A model generated the notes under the pieces. It was given only the letters and a program-made list of their open reading frames with translations. It did no database searches and was not told the DNA's origin. From contig DATDXZ010000073.1 of assembly GCA_035289145.1 (NCBI GenBank), positions 1 to 18,770 on the forward strand: a stretch of 18,770 bases of DNA. Reading direction: 5' to 3'. Source of the stretch: JACOVP01 sp035289145. Lineage in GTDB: Archaea > Nanobdellota > Nanobdellia > SCGC-AAA011-G17 > UBA489. How positions within the stretch are numbered: the first letter of the stretch is position 1; each line of letters starts with the position of its first letter. Below are positions 6,914 to 13,193 of the stretch, piece after piece. The position numbers were made by a program, and so were the translations under genes.

Positions 6914-7426
6914 TTATATAAATCTATCATTTGGTTTTCTAAACCATCTTCTCAATCTTTTCTTTTTATCGGTTCCTCTGCCTTTTAAGTGACCTTTTTG
7001 TCTTGCTCTGGCTAACCCTGCCTTTGTCCTCTCAGAAATGCGGTCACGCTCAGCTTTCGCTAGGGTGGCCATGATAGAGATCACCACGTCTTTAAATTGC
7101 CCTGAGGTGCGTAAATATTGTTCTTGGTAGCTGTCGTAGTCAATACCTAAGTTGGTGAGCTCTTGGAGCTTCTGTAAAGTATAGAGCGTTCCTGATCTGC
7201 TGAAGCGGTCTAAGCTCCAGAACAAAACAACATCAAAGAGTTTCTTGTGAGCATCTTGAAAGAGCTGGTCAAACTGAGGTCGTGAATCTTTGGCACCGCT
7301 ACAGATGTCCACATATTCCTTATAGGTTTCCCAGTTGCTTCTTTGAGCAAAGTTTCTGAGCTGAAGCAATTGATTGTCTGCTTCTTGCTTTGTTGTTGAT
7401 ACTCTGCAATAGATTGCTGCTTTCAT
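6914..7426 (-). CDS. Serine recombinase (resolvase/invertase) lacking C-terminal HTH
   Basis: This is a serine site-specific recombinase that would cleave DNA through a phosphoserine link and exchange strands as a tetramer. The catalytic domain is intact: YCRVS with Arg8 and nucleophile Ser10, then SRPQF, then SLDRFSR (Asp73, Arg74, Arg77). It continues through the long E helix (SIMATLAKAERDRISERTKAGL) to KGHLKGRG. After that, instead of the usual Hin-type helix-turn-helix, there are only about 20 basic residues ending WFRKPNDRFI, for 170 residues in total. No HTH-like sequence appears in the other frames just downstream. Either the domain was lost (truncation or indel) or DNA binding is supplied in trans. 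A TATA box at 7459-7468 and a TACG-rich spacer lie upstream. Confidence 0.88.
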   Translation of the reverse strand: MKAAIYCRVSTTKQEADNQLLQLRNFAQRSNWETYKEYVDICSGAKDSRPQFDQLFQDAHKKLFDVVLFWSLDRFSRSGTLYTLQKLQELTNLGIDYDSYQEQYLRTSGQFKDVVISIMATLAKAERDRISERTKAGLARARQKGHLKGRGTDKKKRLRRWFRKPNDRFI

Positions 7427-7458
7427 AATTTTTATGTGTCCCTTTACTCCTGTTTTAC

Positions 7459-7556
7459 AATTTTATACGAGGCATGTTACCAATTCTTACGGAATTCGTA
7501 AGATCTTCTACGCCTGTCTTCCGTGTTTTACGAAAGACATATTGTATAATTTCGTA
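7459..7556. promoter_or_regulatory. TACG-rich spacer: recombinase promoter and possible res-type site
   Basis: This non-coding spacer lies between the recombinase start (7426) and the coiled-coil gene (7616). On the minus strand GTATAAAATT (7459-7468) is a TATA box about 37 bases from the recombinase ATG. It also carries six TACG/CGTA units (7466, 7488, 7497, 7509, 7529, 7553) and two dyads: CTTACG-GAATT-CGTAAG (7486-7502) and TACGAAA...TTTCGTA (7529-7535 and 7550-7556). Resolvases often act on multi-site regions beside their genes, so this may be the recombination target or an operator. Confidence 0.5.
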
Positions 7557-7615
7557 TTCATAATTTTCCACTTTTTGCTCTTTCTCTTATTATATAGATG
7601 GTGGGTGACAAGACT

Positions 7616-8692
7616 TCAATTTTCTGGAGATTTCTCTATTTCATCAAACACTTCGCTGATAATGTCCTTCTGCCACTGTTCTTTTCCATGATGGCGAAGC
7701 ACAACAGATTTTGATTTCTTCAGATCTTTGCCTTGATGCTTGGCTTCAGTTACTTTCTCTTGGATCATTGCTTTGAATGCTTCGGTCTGATCTGAAGTTG
7801 AGGCTGTACTTGTTGGTTGCTCTTCTTCAGTCGTCTGTCCTTGATTCGCCTCTGCTTCTTGCTTTTTCTTGATACGATGCTGTCGTTGCTTCTCTTGCTC
7901 TTCTTTTCTTTCTAGAACAGCTTTGCCCCAGTCATATAACCATTGTTTAAGTTCTGAACTATTCATAGACTCCAACAAGTCTACCACGTTCAAGAAGTCC
8001 CATCCTCTTCTCAATGCTTCGTTGACAAGCCTTCGCTCATATTCTGCGTTGTACTCTGCTGCTTTAGCACAATCTTTCCAGTATTGCAACTCAGCAGCTG
8101 CTACATCCTCACGCCATCGTTCAAATTGTTTGAACCTTGAGCCCAACTGATCGATCTGCTGTTGCATTGCTTGAATCTCTTGAGTAAGTCGTGCATGCTT
8201 CTGTTGTGTCTGCTCAATTTGCAGCAATAAAACTTTGTGATTTCGCTGGTCTTGTTCATATTGTTGAGCTTCTTGTTTGTATTCTACTATGGTATCATTG
8301 AAGAGTTTAGTCCGTTCCTGCAATGAAAGTATTTCTTTATTGAATGCTTCTATGAGGTTTCTGAATTCTATTGTGAGAGGAGTTACATAGTGATAGACAT
8401 ATCTCTGCAAAGCACGGAGATATACATCTAAAACACCATGAGACTTTTGAAGACTATCTTCAGTGATATAAGGAGTCTTAGTAAAGAAAGTATGACCTGC
8501 TATGGAGACTTTTTGACTAATATTAAAAGCCTCTGAAAGCGTCATGATTTCTTTGGTATTTCCTTCAGGAGTTGTGAAAGGATCAGCAAGAGGCACTTCG
8601 AGATCGGCATTATTCAGCACTTGGTTAAGTTTCTTAAGAACTTCAATGATATTCTCAATGCTTTCAAAAAGGATGGGAAAGAATTCTTTCAT
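7616..8692 (-). CDS. Long coiled-coil protein, last gene of replication operon
   Basis: I do not recognise this gene. It is 358 residues, soluble and without signal or membrane segments. Residues 1-110 are mixed helical. Residues about 110-200 form a strong coiled coil rich in Gln/Glu/Lys (EYKQEAQQYEQDQRN, QEIQAMQQQIDQLG). Residues 200-270 include AAELQYWKDCAKAAEYNAEYE, also helical. About 265-310 is a Lys/Glu then Ser/Thr/Gln linker, and a basic C-terminal segment follows (KDLKKSKSVVLRHHGKEQW). The start overlaps the zinc-protein stop (ATGA), so it is coupled to the helicase operon. A scaffold, partition or DNA-packing role would fit the shape, but nothing in the sequence proves it. Confidence 0.72.
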   Translation of the reverse strand: MKEFFPILFESIENIIEVLKKLNQVLNNADLEVPLADPFTTPEGNTKEIMTLSEAFNISQKVSIAGHTFFTKTPYITEDSLQKSHGVLDVYLRALQRYVYHYVTPLTIEFRNLIEAFNKEILSLQERTKLFNDTIVEYKQEAQQYEQDQRNHKVLLLQIEQTQQKHARLTQEIQAMQQQIDQLGSRFKQFERWREDVAAAELQYWKDCAKAAEYNAEYERRLVNEALRRGWDFLNVVDLLESMNSSELKQWLYDWGKAVLERKEEQEKQRQHRIKKKQEAEANQGQTTEEEQPTSTASTSDQTEAFKAMIQEKVTEAKHQGKDLKKSKSVVLRHHGKEQWQKDIISEVFDEIEKSPEN

Positions 8693-8856
8693 AGTTGCAT
8701 TAACCTCGTTGTTTTATGAAATGAGCCGTTAGACTTTGGGCATTGTGGACCATGATTTCTTCCAAAATATGATTCTCTACACATGAGACAATAGTAATAG
8801 TTTCCAATTGATGTTTTTTCTCGTGCTCGTACCCTAGATGGTTCGCTCCATTTCAT
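8689..8856 (-). CDS. Tiny zinc-binding-type protein, 55 aa
   Basis: This short gene fills the gap between two operon genes exactly. Its ATG (8856) comes one base after the upstream stop, and its TGA overlaps the downstream ATG (ATGA, 8689-8692). The product begins MKWSEPSRVRAREKTSIGNY and has C23-x2-C26-x8-H35-x3-C39, a compact CCHC set that could bind one zinc, surrounded by basic residues. Such miniature zinc proteins commonly bind nucleic acids or dock to replication proteins in archaeal viruses and plasmids. The exact family is unknown. The tight fit on both sides is the main evidence that it is real. Confidence 0.72.
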   Translation of the reverse strand: MKWSEPSRVRAREKTSIGNYYYCLMCRESYFGRNHGPQCPKSNGSFHKTTRLMQL

Positions 8857-8857
8857 T

Positions 8858-9163
8858 TTAGATTTTGTTTTCCTCTTTCACTACATCATTGATGATTCTG
8901 TCCAATTCTGCAAACTTCTCTTTTGTTGCATCAAGAAACTGCAAGGTAGCATCGATGTTGGGCATGAACTTCGTTAACAATGTGGTTATTGTTAACAATA
9001 GAACATCATCACCTCTCTGGTGGTTGTCTGCATAACAAATTCTGAGAAGTCGCAATGGCTCTTTGAGCGTGGCTTCATGCACTTCCATAAATAATAGTTC
9101 TGCTGGATGGATTTCTCTCTGGGTCTTCTTAATCCGTTGAATCTCTTCTTCGCTGAAGTTCAT
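8858..9163 (-). CDS. Small helical protein next to GINS-B-like gene
   Basis: This is a 101-residue, entirely helical acidic protein (SEEEIQRIKKTQREIHPAELLF, then LLLLTITTLLTKFMP, then LDATKEKFAELDRIINDVV). It has no signal, membrane segment or metal motif. It overlaps the upstream gene by four bases (ATGA) and is preceded by GGAGGT about six bases before the ATG. Because the gene before it encodes a GINS B-like beta domain, the gene order would match the B-then-A arrangement of Gins23-type subunits, with this protein as a detached helical A-like part. The sequence alone does not show A-domain homology, so this is a testable guess. Confidence 0.68.
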   Translation of the reverse strand: MNFSEEEIQRIKKTQREIHPAELLFMEVHEATLKEPLRLLRICYADNHQRGDDVLLLTITTLLTKFMPNIDATLQFLDATKEKFAELDRIINDVVKEENKI

Positions 9164-9348
9164 GAGAGAACCTCCGCTCGTTCCTTATCGATTAAGACTT
9201 GAGCTGCTTTCTCTGGGATCTCTGCAATGTCTCCAGGCTCAAAGGGACCATAAGCTTCGAGATTTTCAGCCATGAATTGAGGAACATACCACAGAAAACG
9301 GAGCTTGACGAGCTTGGCTTCTTGCTGTGGTTCAAGGAGTTGGAGCAT
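9160..9348 (-). CDS. Stand-alone GINS B-domain-like protein, 62 aa
   Basis: Residues about 12-62 (KLVKLRFLWYVPQF, then AYGPFEPGDIAEIPEKAA, then LIDKERAEVL) match the small beta B domain at the C-terminus of archaeal Gins51/Sld5: a strand with a V-P-x-F turn, Y-G-P-F-x-x-G-D, then an L/I-P-x-x-x-A-x-x-L-I helix and a closing A-E-V. In cells GINS joins MCM and the GAN/Cdc45 nuclease in the replicative helicase complex and also contacts primase and polymerase. Here the domain is alone, without the helical A domain. A strong SD (AGGAGGT, 9354-9360) precedes the ATG. The gene overlaps the helicase stop by 17 bases, which ties it to the helicase. A similar domain in unrelated viral proteins is possible. 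Confidence 0.65.
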   Translation of the reverse strand: MLQLLEPQQEAKLVKLRFLWYVPQFMAENLEAYGPFEPGDIAEIPEKAAQVLIDKERAEVLS

Positions 9349-11284
9349 GGAGTACCTCCTGTTGAATGCTCTTGAGATCTTTTTCTGTTACTTTTAACTT
9401 CTGACGATCAATAAATTTATCTTTTGCACGTGCTAAAACGAGTTCCTGTGACTTCTTGTTTTTGTTTACAGCAAAAAAAGTTTTTAATTCTTGAGCATGT
9501 GAGTATTCTACATCATCGTCACTTTCGTCATTTACGTCATTATCGTCACTTTTTCTTGTAGTATCTTTATTTTCTTCTTCCGTCACTATCATCACTTTAT
9601 CGTCACTAATAGAAGTCTTCTTCTCTTCATTATCATTATTAGATGATGATTGTGACGATAATGACGATAAATCTATTATTTCTGGGCAGATAGTCTCTAT
9701 AATTGCTTCTGCTTCTGCTTTATTGACACGATAGGCAATACCTTTATTCGTTTTGAATCGCTTCTGGTCAAATCCAACGTGATTAAGATATTTCGAAACA
9801 AACCGATTTTTCTTTTCAAGTACTGGTTGATTCATGTCGATTATAGTCTGGATAAGAATATCTTTAGTTTCATCATTACATACGAGAGTGTAGAATGTTT
9901 TGAGGATCTTAAATTCAAAACTGTCTTCTGTTATTTGAGTAATAGTTTTAATCTCAGAAATATGGTGAGCAAACTTTGTAAATTTATCAAACAAGTCGTT
10001 ATCAATGAATTTTGCTAAAGCAAGAAGCGGCTTCCATATCCATAAATCACGATTTCTTAATTTTTCATCCTCTAAAGCATTGTAAACCTTTTCCACTTCT
10101 TGCCAATTTTGCAATGTGAATAAATAGAGTTCATCTCGAATGTCTTGATATTGTTGGTCCTCTGCACTTGGTTCTAAGTCTCCACGTTTATCACCTTTTG
10201 GCGGTTTAGTCATAATGTGTGTGATTGCCCTATCTTCAGTTGCACCATAAAGGCCATTGATACTGCCTATCATTGTAGGACTATAGGTGCGGTAATATAC
10301 TGTAAAAAATCTCAACTTTATTCTCTCTTGTCTAGGGACAGTCCCAGAATACTTAAAACCAGAGTTGATGAGCTCTGCACGACAATCTGATTCAATAGCC
10401 CCTTTCTTATTTCGAACAAATAGCTTTTCCGCTTCGTCAATATATTTTGTTGGTCTCCTTACATGAGTTTCTCTAAACAAAGTGGATTCAGAAGGATTAT
10501 TCATTTCTTCTGTAGCATTAAAAGTAAACAATCTGCTAACTGTCATCGTTTTGCTTTTGGCAGTCGCTTTCAACCCCCGAAGCTCCATAAGTGGATAATA
10601 CTTAAACAACAAAAAGAAGTAAGTCCCCATATCCCACAGTGTATGAACATCGTACCACGCATCATCATTAAAGTATAAGAATTCTTGATAGATTGTTCTT
10701 ATTTTGCTAAACAATTCTTTTGTGTTTATTCTTTGATGTTTTCCTGTTAAAAGTGTCCTGATCGAATGTAAGCTCCAATGAGTTTGGTATAGACAATATT
10801 CCTCTGGATCTGCTTGGAATCTAATGTTATATTTTCTCTTAAAGATAGCATCAACTTGGATGAGTTTGCCTTGTGAAGTAATTACAACAGGCATATTTCT
10901 TTGTTCAGTCCCAATTCTCTCTTTGGTCTTCTTATCATAAATATCAATATTCTTTGGCAGCCCTACTCCAAAACCAGCAATATGATCACCAAGCTTAAAG
11001 AATGGAAAAATCTTTTCCCTAACTACTTTATTGGGATCGAAGATAAATCCTGATAATAGATCATAAACGTCCTGATCTTGATTCTTTATTTGTTTGTAAG
11101 TCTGCACATAAAATGCTGTTTTAGCTTTCTCTGAACTATCTTTTGTTTTATCACCGACAATTGCTAACCATGGAGATCTTGCTTTTTCATACACTCGATT
11201 ATACCATTGCTTTGCTTCTTTGAGATCTATATTTGGTTCTAGGTCCATTAAAGCTTTACAAAAGGCATCAATGAATTGGCTCAT
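9332..11284 (-). CDS. AAA+ helicase-like replication ATPase
   Basis: This 650-residue protein is probably the element's replicative helicase or initiator ATPase. The N-terminal third (1-200) is mixed alpha/beta. The central ATPase shows a Walker A of MCM style, GLKATAKS (about 237-244, Lys243), preceded by LLFKYYPLMELR, and a Walker B KYIDEAE (Asp283, Glu284). The layout resembles archaeal virus/plasmid primase-helicase ATPases. An acidic Ser/Asn/Asp linker (about 540-595) leads to a basic helical tail. ATG at 11284 is chosen over GTG at 11290 because the SD AAAGGAG lies directly before it, and the GTG would fall inside the SD. It overlaps the GINS-B-like gene and follows the HTH gene. The Walker A Ala instead of Gly also occurs in MCM proteins, so it need not be inactive. 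Confidence 0.7.
   Translation of the reverse strand: MSQFIDAFCKALMDLEPNIDLKEAKQWYNRVYEKARSPWLAIVGDKTKDSSEKAKTAFYVQTYKQIKNQDQDVYDLLSGFIFDPNKVVREKIFPFFKLGDHIAGFGVGLPKNIDIYDKKTKERIGTEQRNMPVVITSQGKLIQVDAIFKRKYNIRFQADPEEYCLYQTHWSLHSIRTLLTGKHQRINTKELFSKIRTIYQEFLYFNDDAWYDVHTLWDMGTYFFLLFKYYPLMELRGLKATAKSKTMTVSRLFTFNATEEMNNPSESTLFRETHVRRPTKYIDEAEKLFVRNKKGAIESDCRAELINSGFKYSGTVPRQERIKLRFFTVYYRTYSPTMIGSINGLYGATEDRAITHIMTKPPKGDKRGDLEPSAEDQQYQDIRDELYLFTLQNWQEVEKVYNALEDEKLRNRDLWIWKPLLALAKFIDNDLFDKFTKFAHHISEIKTITQITEDSFEFKILKTFYTLVCNDETKDILIQTIIDMNQPVLEKKNRFVSKYLNHVGFDQKRFKTNKGIAYRVNKAEAEAIIETICPEIIDLSSLSSQSSSNNDNEEKKTSISDDKVMIVTEEENKDTTRKSDDNDVNDESDDDVEYSHAQELKTFFAVNKNKKSQELVLARAKDKFIDRQKLKVTEKDLKSIQQEVLHAPTP
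9515..9550. repeat. Tandem 9-bp CGTCA repeats inside the helicase gene
   Basis: CGTCA occurs at 9517, 9526, 9535 and 9544, a perfect 9-base period with consensus WTCGTCAYT. Further CGTCA copies follow at 9581 and 9601, and inverted copies (TGACG) at 9653 and 9662. The block encodes the acidic Asp/Ser/Asn linker of the helicase. It may be simple codon-level low complexity, or an iteron-type origin within the rep gene. Confidence 0.5.
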
Positions 11285-11293
11285 AATCACTCC

Positions 11294-11309
11294 TTTAACT
11301 TACGTTAAA
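11294..11309. promoter_or_regulatory. Perfect dyad ahead of the helicase gene
   Basis: TTTAAC-TTAC-GTTAAA is a perfect 6-base-arm inverted repeat lying across the end of the HTH gene and about 10 bases upstream of the helicase ATG. Its minus-strand reading begins TTTAACGTAA, the same ten bases found on the plus strand at 12007-12016 in the operon promoter. It is a likely operator for one of the operon's own regulators. Confidence 0.45.
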
Positions 11310-11667
11310 GATTACCTCCTAGCACTTTCTTTTGTAGAATGAGTTTTGGGCGTCCTTTCTTTTTTTCAGCATCATTTATTTGATCTACAATCTCTTTATA
11401 GTTTGGCTGAAAAAGAATAAGATGTGCACCCAAGAGATTACAGATCCTAACTTGAACATCCAGCTTTGGAATTTTACCTTCTGAAAATAATCGAGAAACA
11501 AACGCTTTATCTCGCCCCAACGCTCTCGCTAATCTCGCTTGATTTAAACCTCTATTAAGCATCAAACTTCTGAGAGCTAGTCTATTTGCCTCAGGTAGAA
11601 TTCCATCGCAATTATCCGGTGCAATTTGTTGATTTTCACTGTTTTGTTGTGGAAATGGGTTAGTCAT
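11305..11667 (-). CDS. HTH (Cro/CI-like) protein with AT-hook tail
   Basis: This is a 120-residue probable transcriptional or replication regulator. Residues about 30-85 form an HTH of the Cro/CI type: LALRSLMLNRGLNQARLA, then ALGRDKAFVSRLFSEGK as turn and recognition helix, then VQVRICNLLG. The tail has KKKGRPK (102-108), a GRP-centred AT-hook for minor-groove contact. The first 25 residues are polar and flexible. No SD is evident. The gene comes 15 bases after a small upstream gene and 20 bases before the helicase ATG. The dyad at 11294-11309 overlaps its stop and is a natural candidate for its binding site. It could equally be an origin-recognition factor. Confidence 0.85.
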   Translation of the reverse strand: MTNPFPQQNSENQQIAPDNCDGILPEANRLALRSLMLNRGLNQARLARALGRDKAFVSRLFSEGKIPKLDVQVRICNLLGAHLILFQPNYKEIVDQINDAEKKKGRPKLILQKKVLGGNL

Positions 11668-11682
11668 GGTAAAAAGAAAAAT

Positions 11683-11838
11683 TCAGGCCTTGAGTTCTAT
11701 TTCTTTCGAGGCCTGTAAAACTAAAGGAGGCACCCTCCGGCTTGTGGAGTGATGCTCAATGTATGTGGTTTGGAATTGGTTCTCTTTTGAGGACTGTGCT
11801 AACTCTTCAAGTTCTTCAATCCATTTAGGGAGCTTCAT
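11683..11838 (-). CDS. Small acidic protein, 51 aa, coupled to RHH gene
   Basis: I do not recognise this gene. It encodes 51 residues starting MKLPKWIEELEELAQSSKEN and ending KEIELKA. The N-terminal third is an amphipathic acidic helix and the rest is polar. Its ATG lies inside the end of the RHH gene (14-base overlap) in another frame, giving the RHH-then-partner layout of toxin-antitoxin operons, but the product has no toxin motif. The inverted repeat CAGGCCT...AGGCCTG (11684-11690, 11709-11715) lies at its 3' end. Confidence 0.55.
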   Translation of the reverse strand: MKLPKWIEELEELAQSSKENQFQTTYIEHHSTSRRVPPLVLQASKEIELKA

Positions 11839-11983
11839 GGTGTTGCTCCAAAAATTGTTTAATTGCTTTCCTAATAAGATAGCTTTGTGAACGTTCAGTC
11901 GCTAGAGCTTCATTTTCTAACCTTTGTGCTTCTTCCAGAGTTAATACAGAAGTCACACATTTTGAGTTTGGACCGGTTGGCAT
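11825..11983 (-). CDS. Ribbon-helix-helix protein, first gene of helicase operon, 52 aa
   Basis: The product has 52 residues beginning MPTGPNSKCVTSVLTLEEAQ. The ribbon strand (CVTSVLT), helix A (LEEAQRLENEALATE) and helix B (SQSYLIRKAIKQFLEQ) fit the CopG ribbon-helix-helix fold. Plasmid copy-number repressors such as CopG are of this size and sit at the head of replication operons, as here. It starts about 25 bases downstream of an AT-rich TATA-like stretch (TTAAATATC, minus strand), so the transcript is probably leaderless, and a perfect dyad overlaps that promoter. It overlaps the next gene by 14 bases. Copy control or autoregulation is inferred from fold and position. Confidence 0.75.
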   Translation of the reverse strand: MPTGPNSKCVTSVLTLEEAQRLENEALATERSQSYLIRKAIKQFLEQHHEAP

Positions 11984-12002
11984 GGTTCTAAGAAGTCAAT
12001 TA

Positions 12003-12022
12003 GATATTTAACGTAATCGTTA
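12003..12022. promoter_or_regulatory. Promoter and operator of the replication operon
   Basis: On the minus strand GTTAAATATC is a TATA-like box about 25 bases before the ATG at 11983. TAACG-TAAT-CGTTA (12009-12022), a perfect inverted repeat, overlaps its upstream edge where a repressor would block TBP/TFB. It shares TTTAACGTAA (12007-12016) with the dyad before the helicase gene. Confidence 0.5.
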
Positions 12023-12121
12023 TTTTTCGGTAAATTACAATATATTCTAAATTATATTTTTTATGAAATACATATTCCTCAACTCTATAAGTTAATAAAG
12101 GTTGAATACTTTGATTGACGT

Positions 12122-13144
12122 ATGGATCCAAGAGATAAACAGAAGAAAAGAAAGGTTGGACGCCCTAGAAATACAGCAAGTACTTTCTTTGAAAAACAAA
12201 ACTTTGCAAAACTTATCGCCATAGCTATGGTTGAGCCCTTATCTACAGGAGTCCTAAAGAACTATGGTGTGTTCACTAATACTTGGTATAATACTCATGG
12301 AAAACAGTTAGTTGAATATAAGATTCTTACACAAAGACAAATAAGGGAATTAGGAAGACATCATAGACCTGAATATGTTTATGACTTAAATTGGAATACT
12401 TTCTTCAATGTTTTTTTTAATCTTTTTGAAGAACAGCACCAAAGAATAGAAGAGATTGGTCTAATCTTAAGTGATTTACCTCTTTACCAAACACCTAAAT
12501 GGTCTTATACAAAATTGTATAAATTTTTAAAAAATCATAAAAGTAATCATAAACTTCTTCGGTTAACTTTTAAGAGTTATTTTATGCAGATACTCATTGA
12601 AGACTTAAAGAATAGAATAGATGATAAGCGATATAAAAGTAAAGAATTTTTTAAAAAGAGCATTAAAGAACTATTGGATACATTCCTCGTCGCAACTGCA
12701 GAATCCATAGGTGTAGCTCAAAATTACGCACATAAAACGGGAAAGTCTCTAATTGAAGTACTTTTTCCTAAAAACATTGAAAAATATTTACCAGCTTATT
12801 TCGACGTACTTTGTATCAACTATCGAATCTTAAAATTATTCCAACCAGAATGGAAATATATCAAAGATACTAACTATGTTTTTCCACCAAAAGAATTTCA
12901 TAAAACCAATCTCACAGATCCTCAGATAATTGAAATGTTAAAAAAACAAAATGGAATAATAAACTTTAAATCACCTGATGGGGCTGAAAAACTAATTAGG
13001 TTTTTATTATTAAGGAAAGCAAGAAATGGCTTTCTAGATGAAGATGACCTTGATAGGCTATTAGGGATTAAGGGTAGTGGAAAGAAATATTTAGAACTGT
13101 TGGAAGAAGATGAAAAAAAGATGGAGGGGATAGCAACTCACTAA
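12122..13144 (+). CDS. AT-hook/winged-helix-type protein, 340 aa
   Basis: I do not recognise a named family. Residues 8-17 (KKRKVGRPRN) are an AT-hook. Residues about 28-95 look like a winged helix (FAKLIAIAMVEPLS, NYGVFTNTWYNTHGKQLVEY, ILTQRQIRELG, then PEYVYDLNW as a wing), so DNA binding is likely. The rest (100-310) is helical, Lys- and Phe-rich with no enzyme motif, and the end is acidic (FLDEDDLDRLLG, EEDEKKMEG). It is divergent from the replication operon with a TATA-like CTATAAG about 35 bases upstream and no strong SD. Its base composition is more AT-rich than the host genes to the right. A regulator or origin-binding protein is the best guess. It is the last gene before the right repeat. 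Confidence 0.75.
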   Translation: MDPRDKQKKRKVGRPRNTASTFFEKQNFAKLIAIAMVEPLSTGVLKNYGVFTNTWYNTHGKQLVEYKILTQRQIRELGRHHRPEYVYDLNWNTFFNVFFNLFEEQHQRIEEIGLILSDLPLYQTPKWSYTKLYKFLKNHKSNHKLLRLTFKSYFMQILIEDLKNRIDDKRYKSKEFFKKSIKELLDTFLVATAESIGVAQNYAHKTGKSLIEVLFPKNIEKYLPAYFDVLCINYRILKLFQPEWKYIKDTNYVFPPKEFHKTNLTDPQIIEMLKKQNGIINFKSPDGAEKLIRFLLLRKARNGFLDEDDLDRLLGIKGSGKKYLELLEEDEKKMEGIATH

Positions 13145-13172
13145 GAAAGATATTTATACGACACAAACACGA

Positions 13173-13188
13173 TATAAAAAGCTTTTGT
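13173..13188. repeat. Candidate right attachment site (attR), 16-bp repeat
   Basis: This is an exact copy of the 16 bases at 556-571 (TATAAAAAGCTTTTGT). It lies in the 49-base gap between two convergent genes, where no promoter is needed. It marks the transition from AT-rich accessory genes to the ABC-exporter gene. The AAAAGCTTTT palindrome could serve as a strand-exchange core. Confidence 0.4.
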
Positions 13189-13193
13189 TATCT

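Larger units (their letters stand above)
556..13188. mobile_element. Putative integrated plasmid/virus-like element, about 12.6 kb
   Basis: The boundaries are inferred from an exact 16-bp repeat at both ends and a tyrosine integrase just inside the left repeat. The interior holds accessory genes: a second (serine) recombinase, an AAA+ helicase-like replication operon, several RHH/HTH regulators and secreted cargo. The flanks are a small coiled-coil gene on the left and housekeeping-type genes (ABC exporter, GNAT, PIN, thermosome) on the right. No capsid, portal or terminase gene is recognisable, so an integrative plasmid is at least as likely as a provirus. No tRNA is seen at either edge. Confidence 0.5.

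Noticed and set aside
7434..7691. Open frame of 85 codons on the plus strand with hydrophobic stretch
   Set aside because: It runs through the AT-rich spacer and into the 3' end of the coiled-coil gene in antisense; there is no SD, and the hydrophobicity comes from T-rich DNA.
9779..10678. Two plus-strand open frames opposite the helicase gene (9779-10018, 10463-10678)
   Set aside because: They are antisense shadows of a long coding frame, with no promoter or SD.
11684..11715. Inverted repeat CAGGCCT...AGGCCTG and the nearby GGAGG-CAC-CCTCC (11726-11738)
   Set aside because: Both lie within the 51-aa gene, have no T-run and are short; I see no support for a terminator or riboswitch.
11683..11983. 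Toxin-antitoxin pair made of the RHH gene and the overlapping 51-aa gene
   Set aside because: The layout fits, but the small partner has no RelE, MazF, PIN or other toxin motif, and the pair heads a replication operon, so copy control is more likely.
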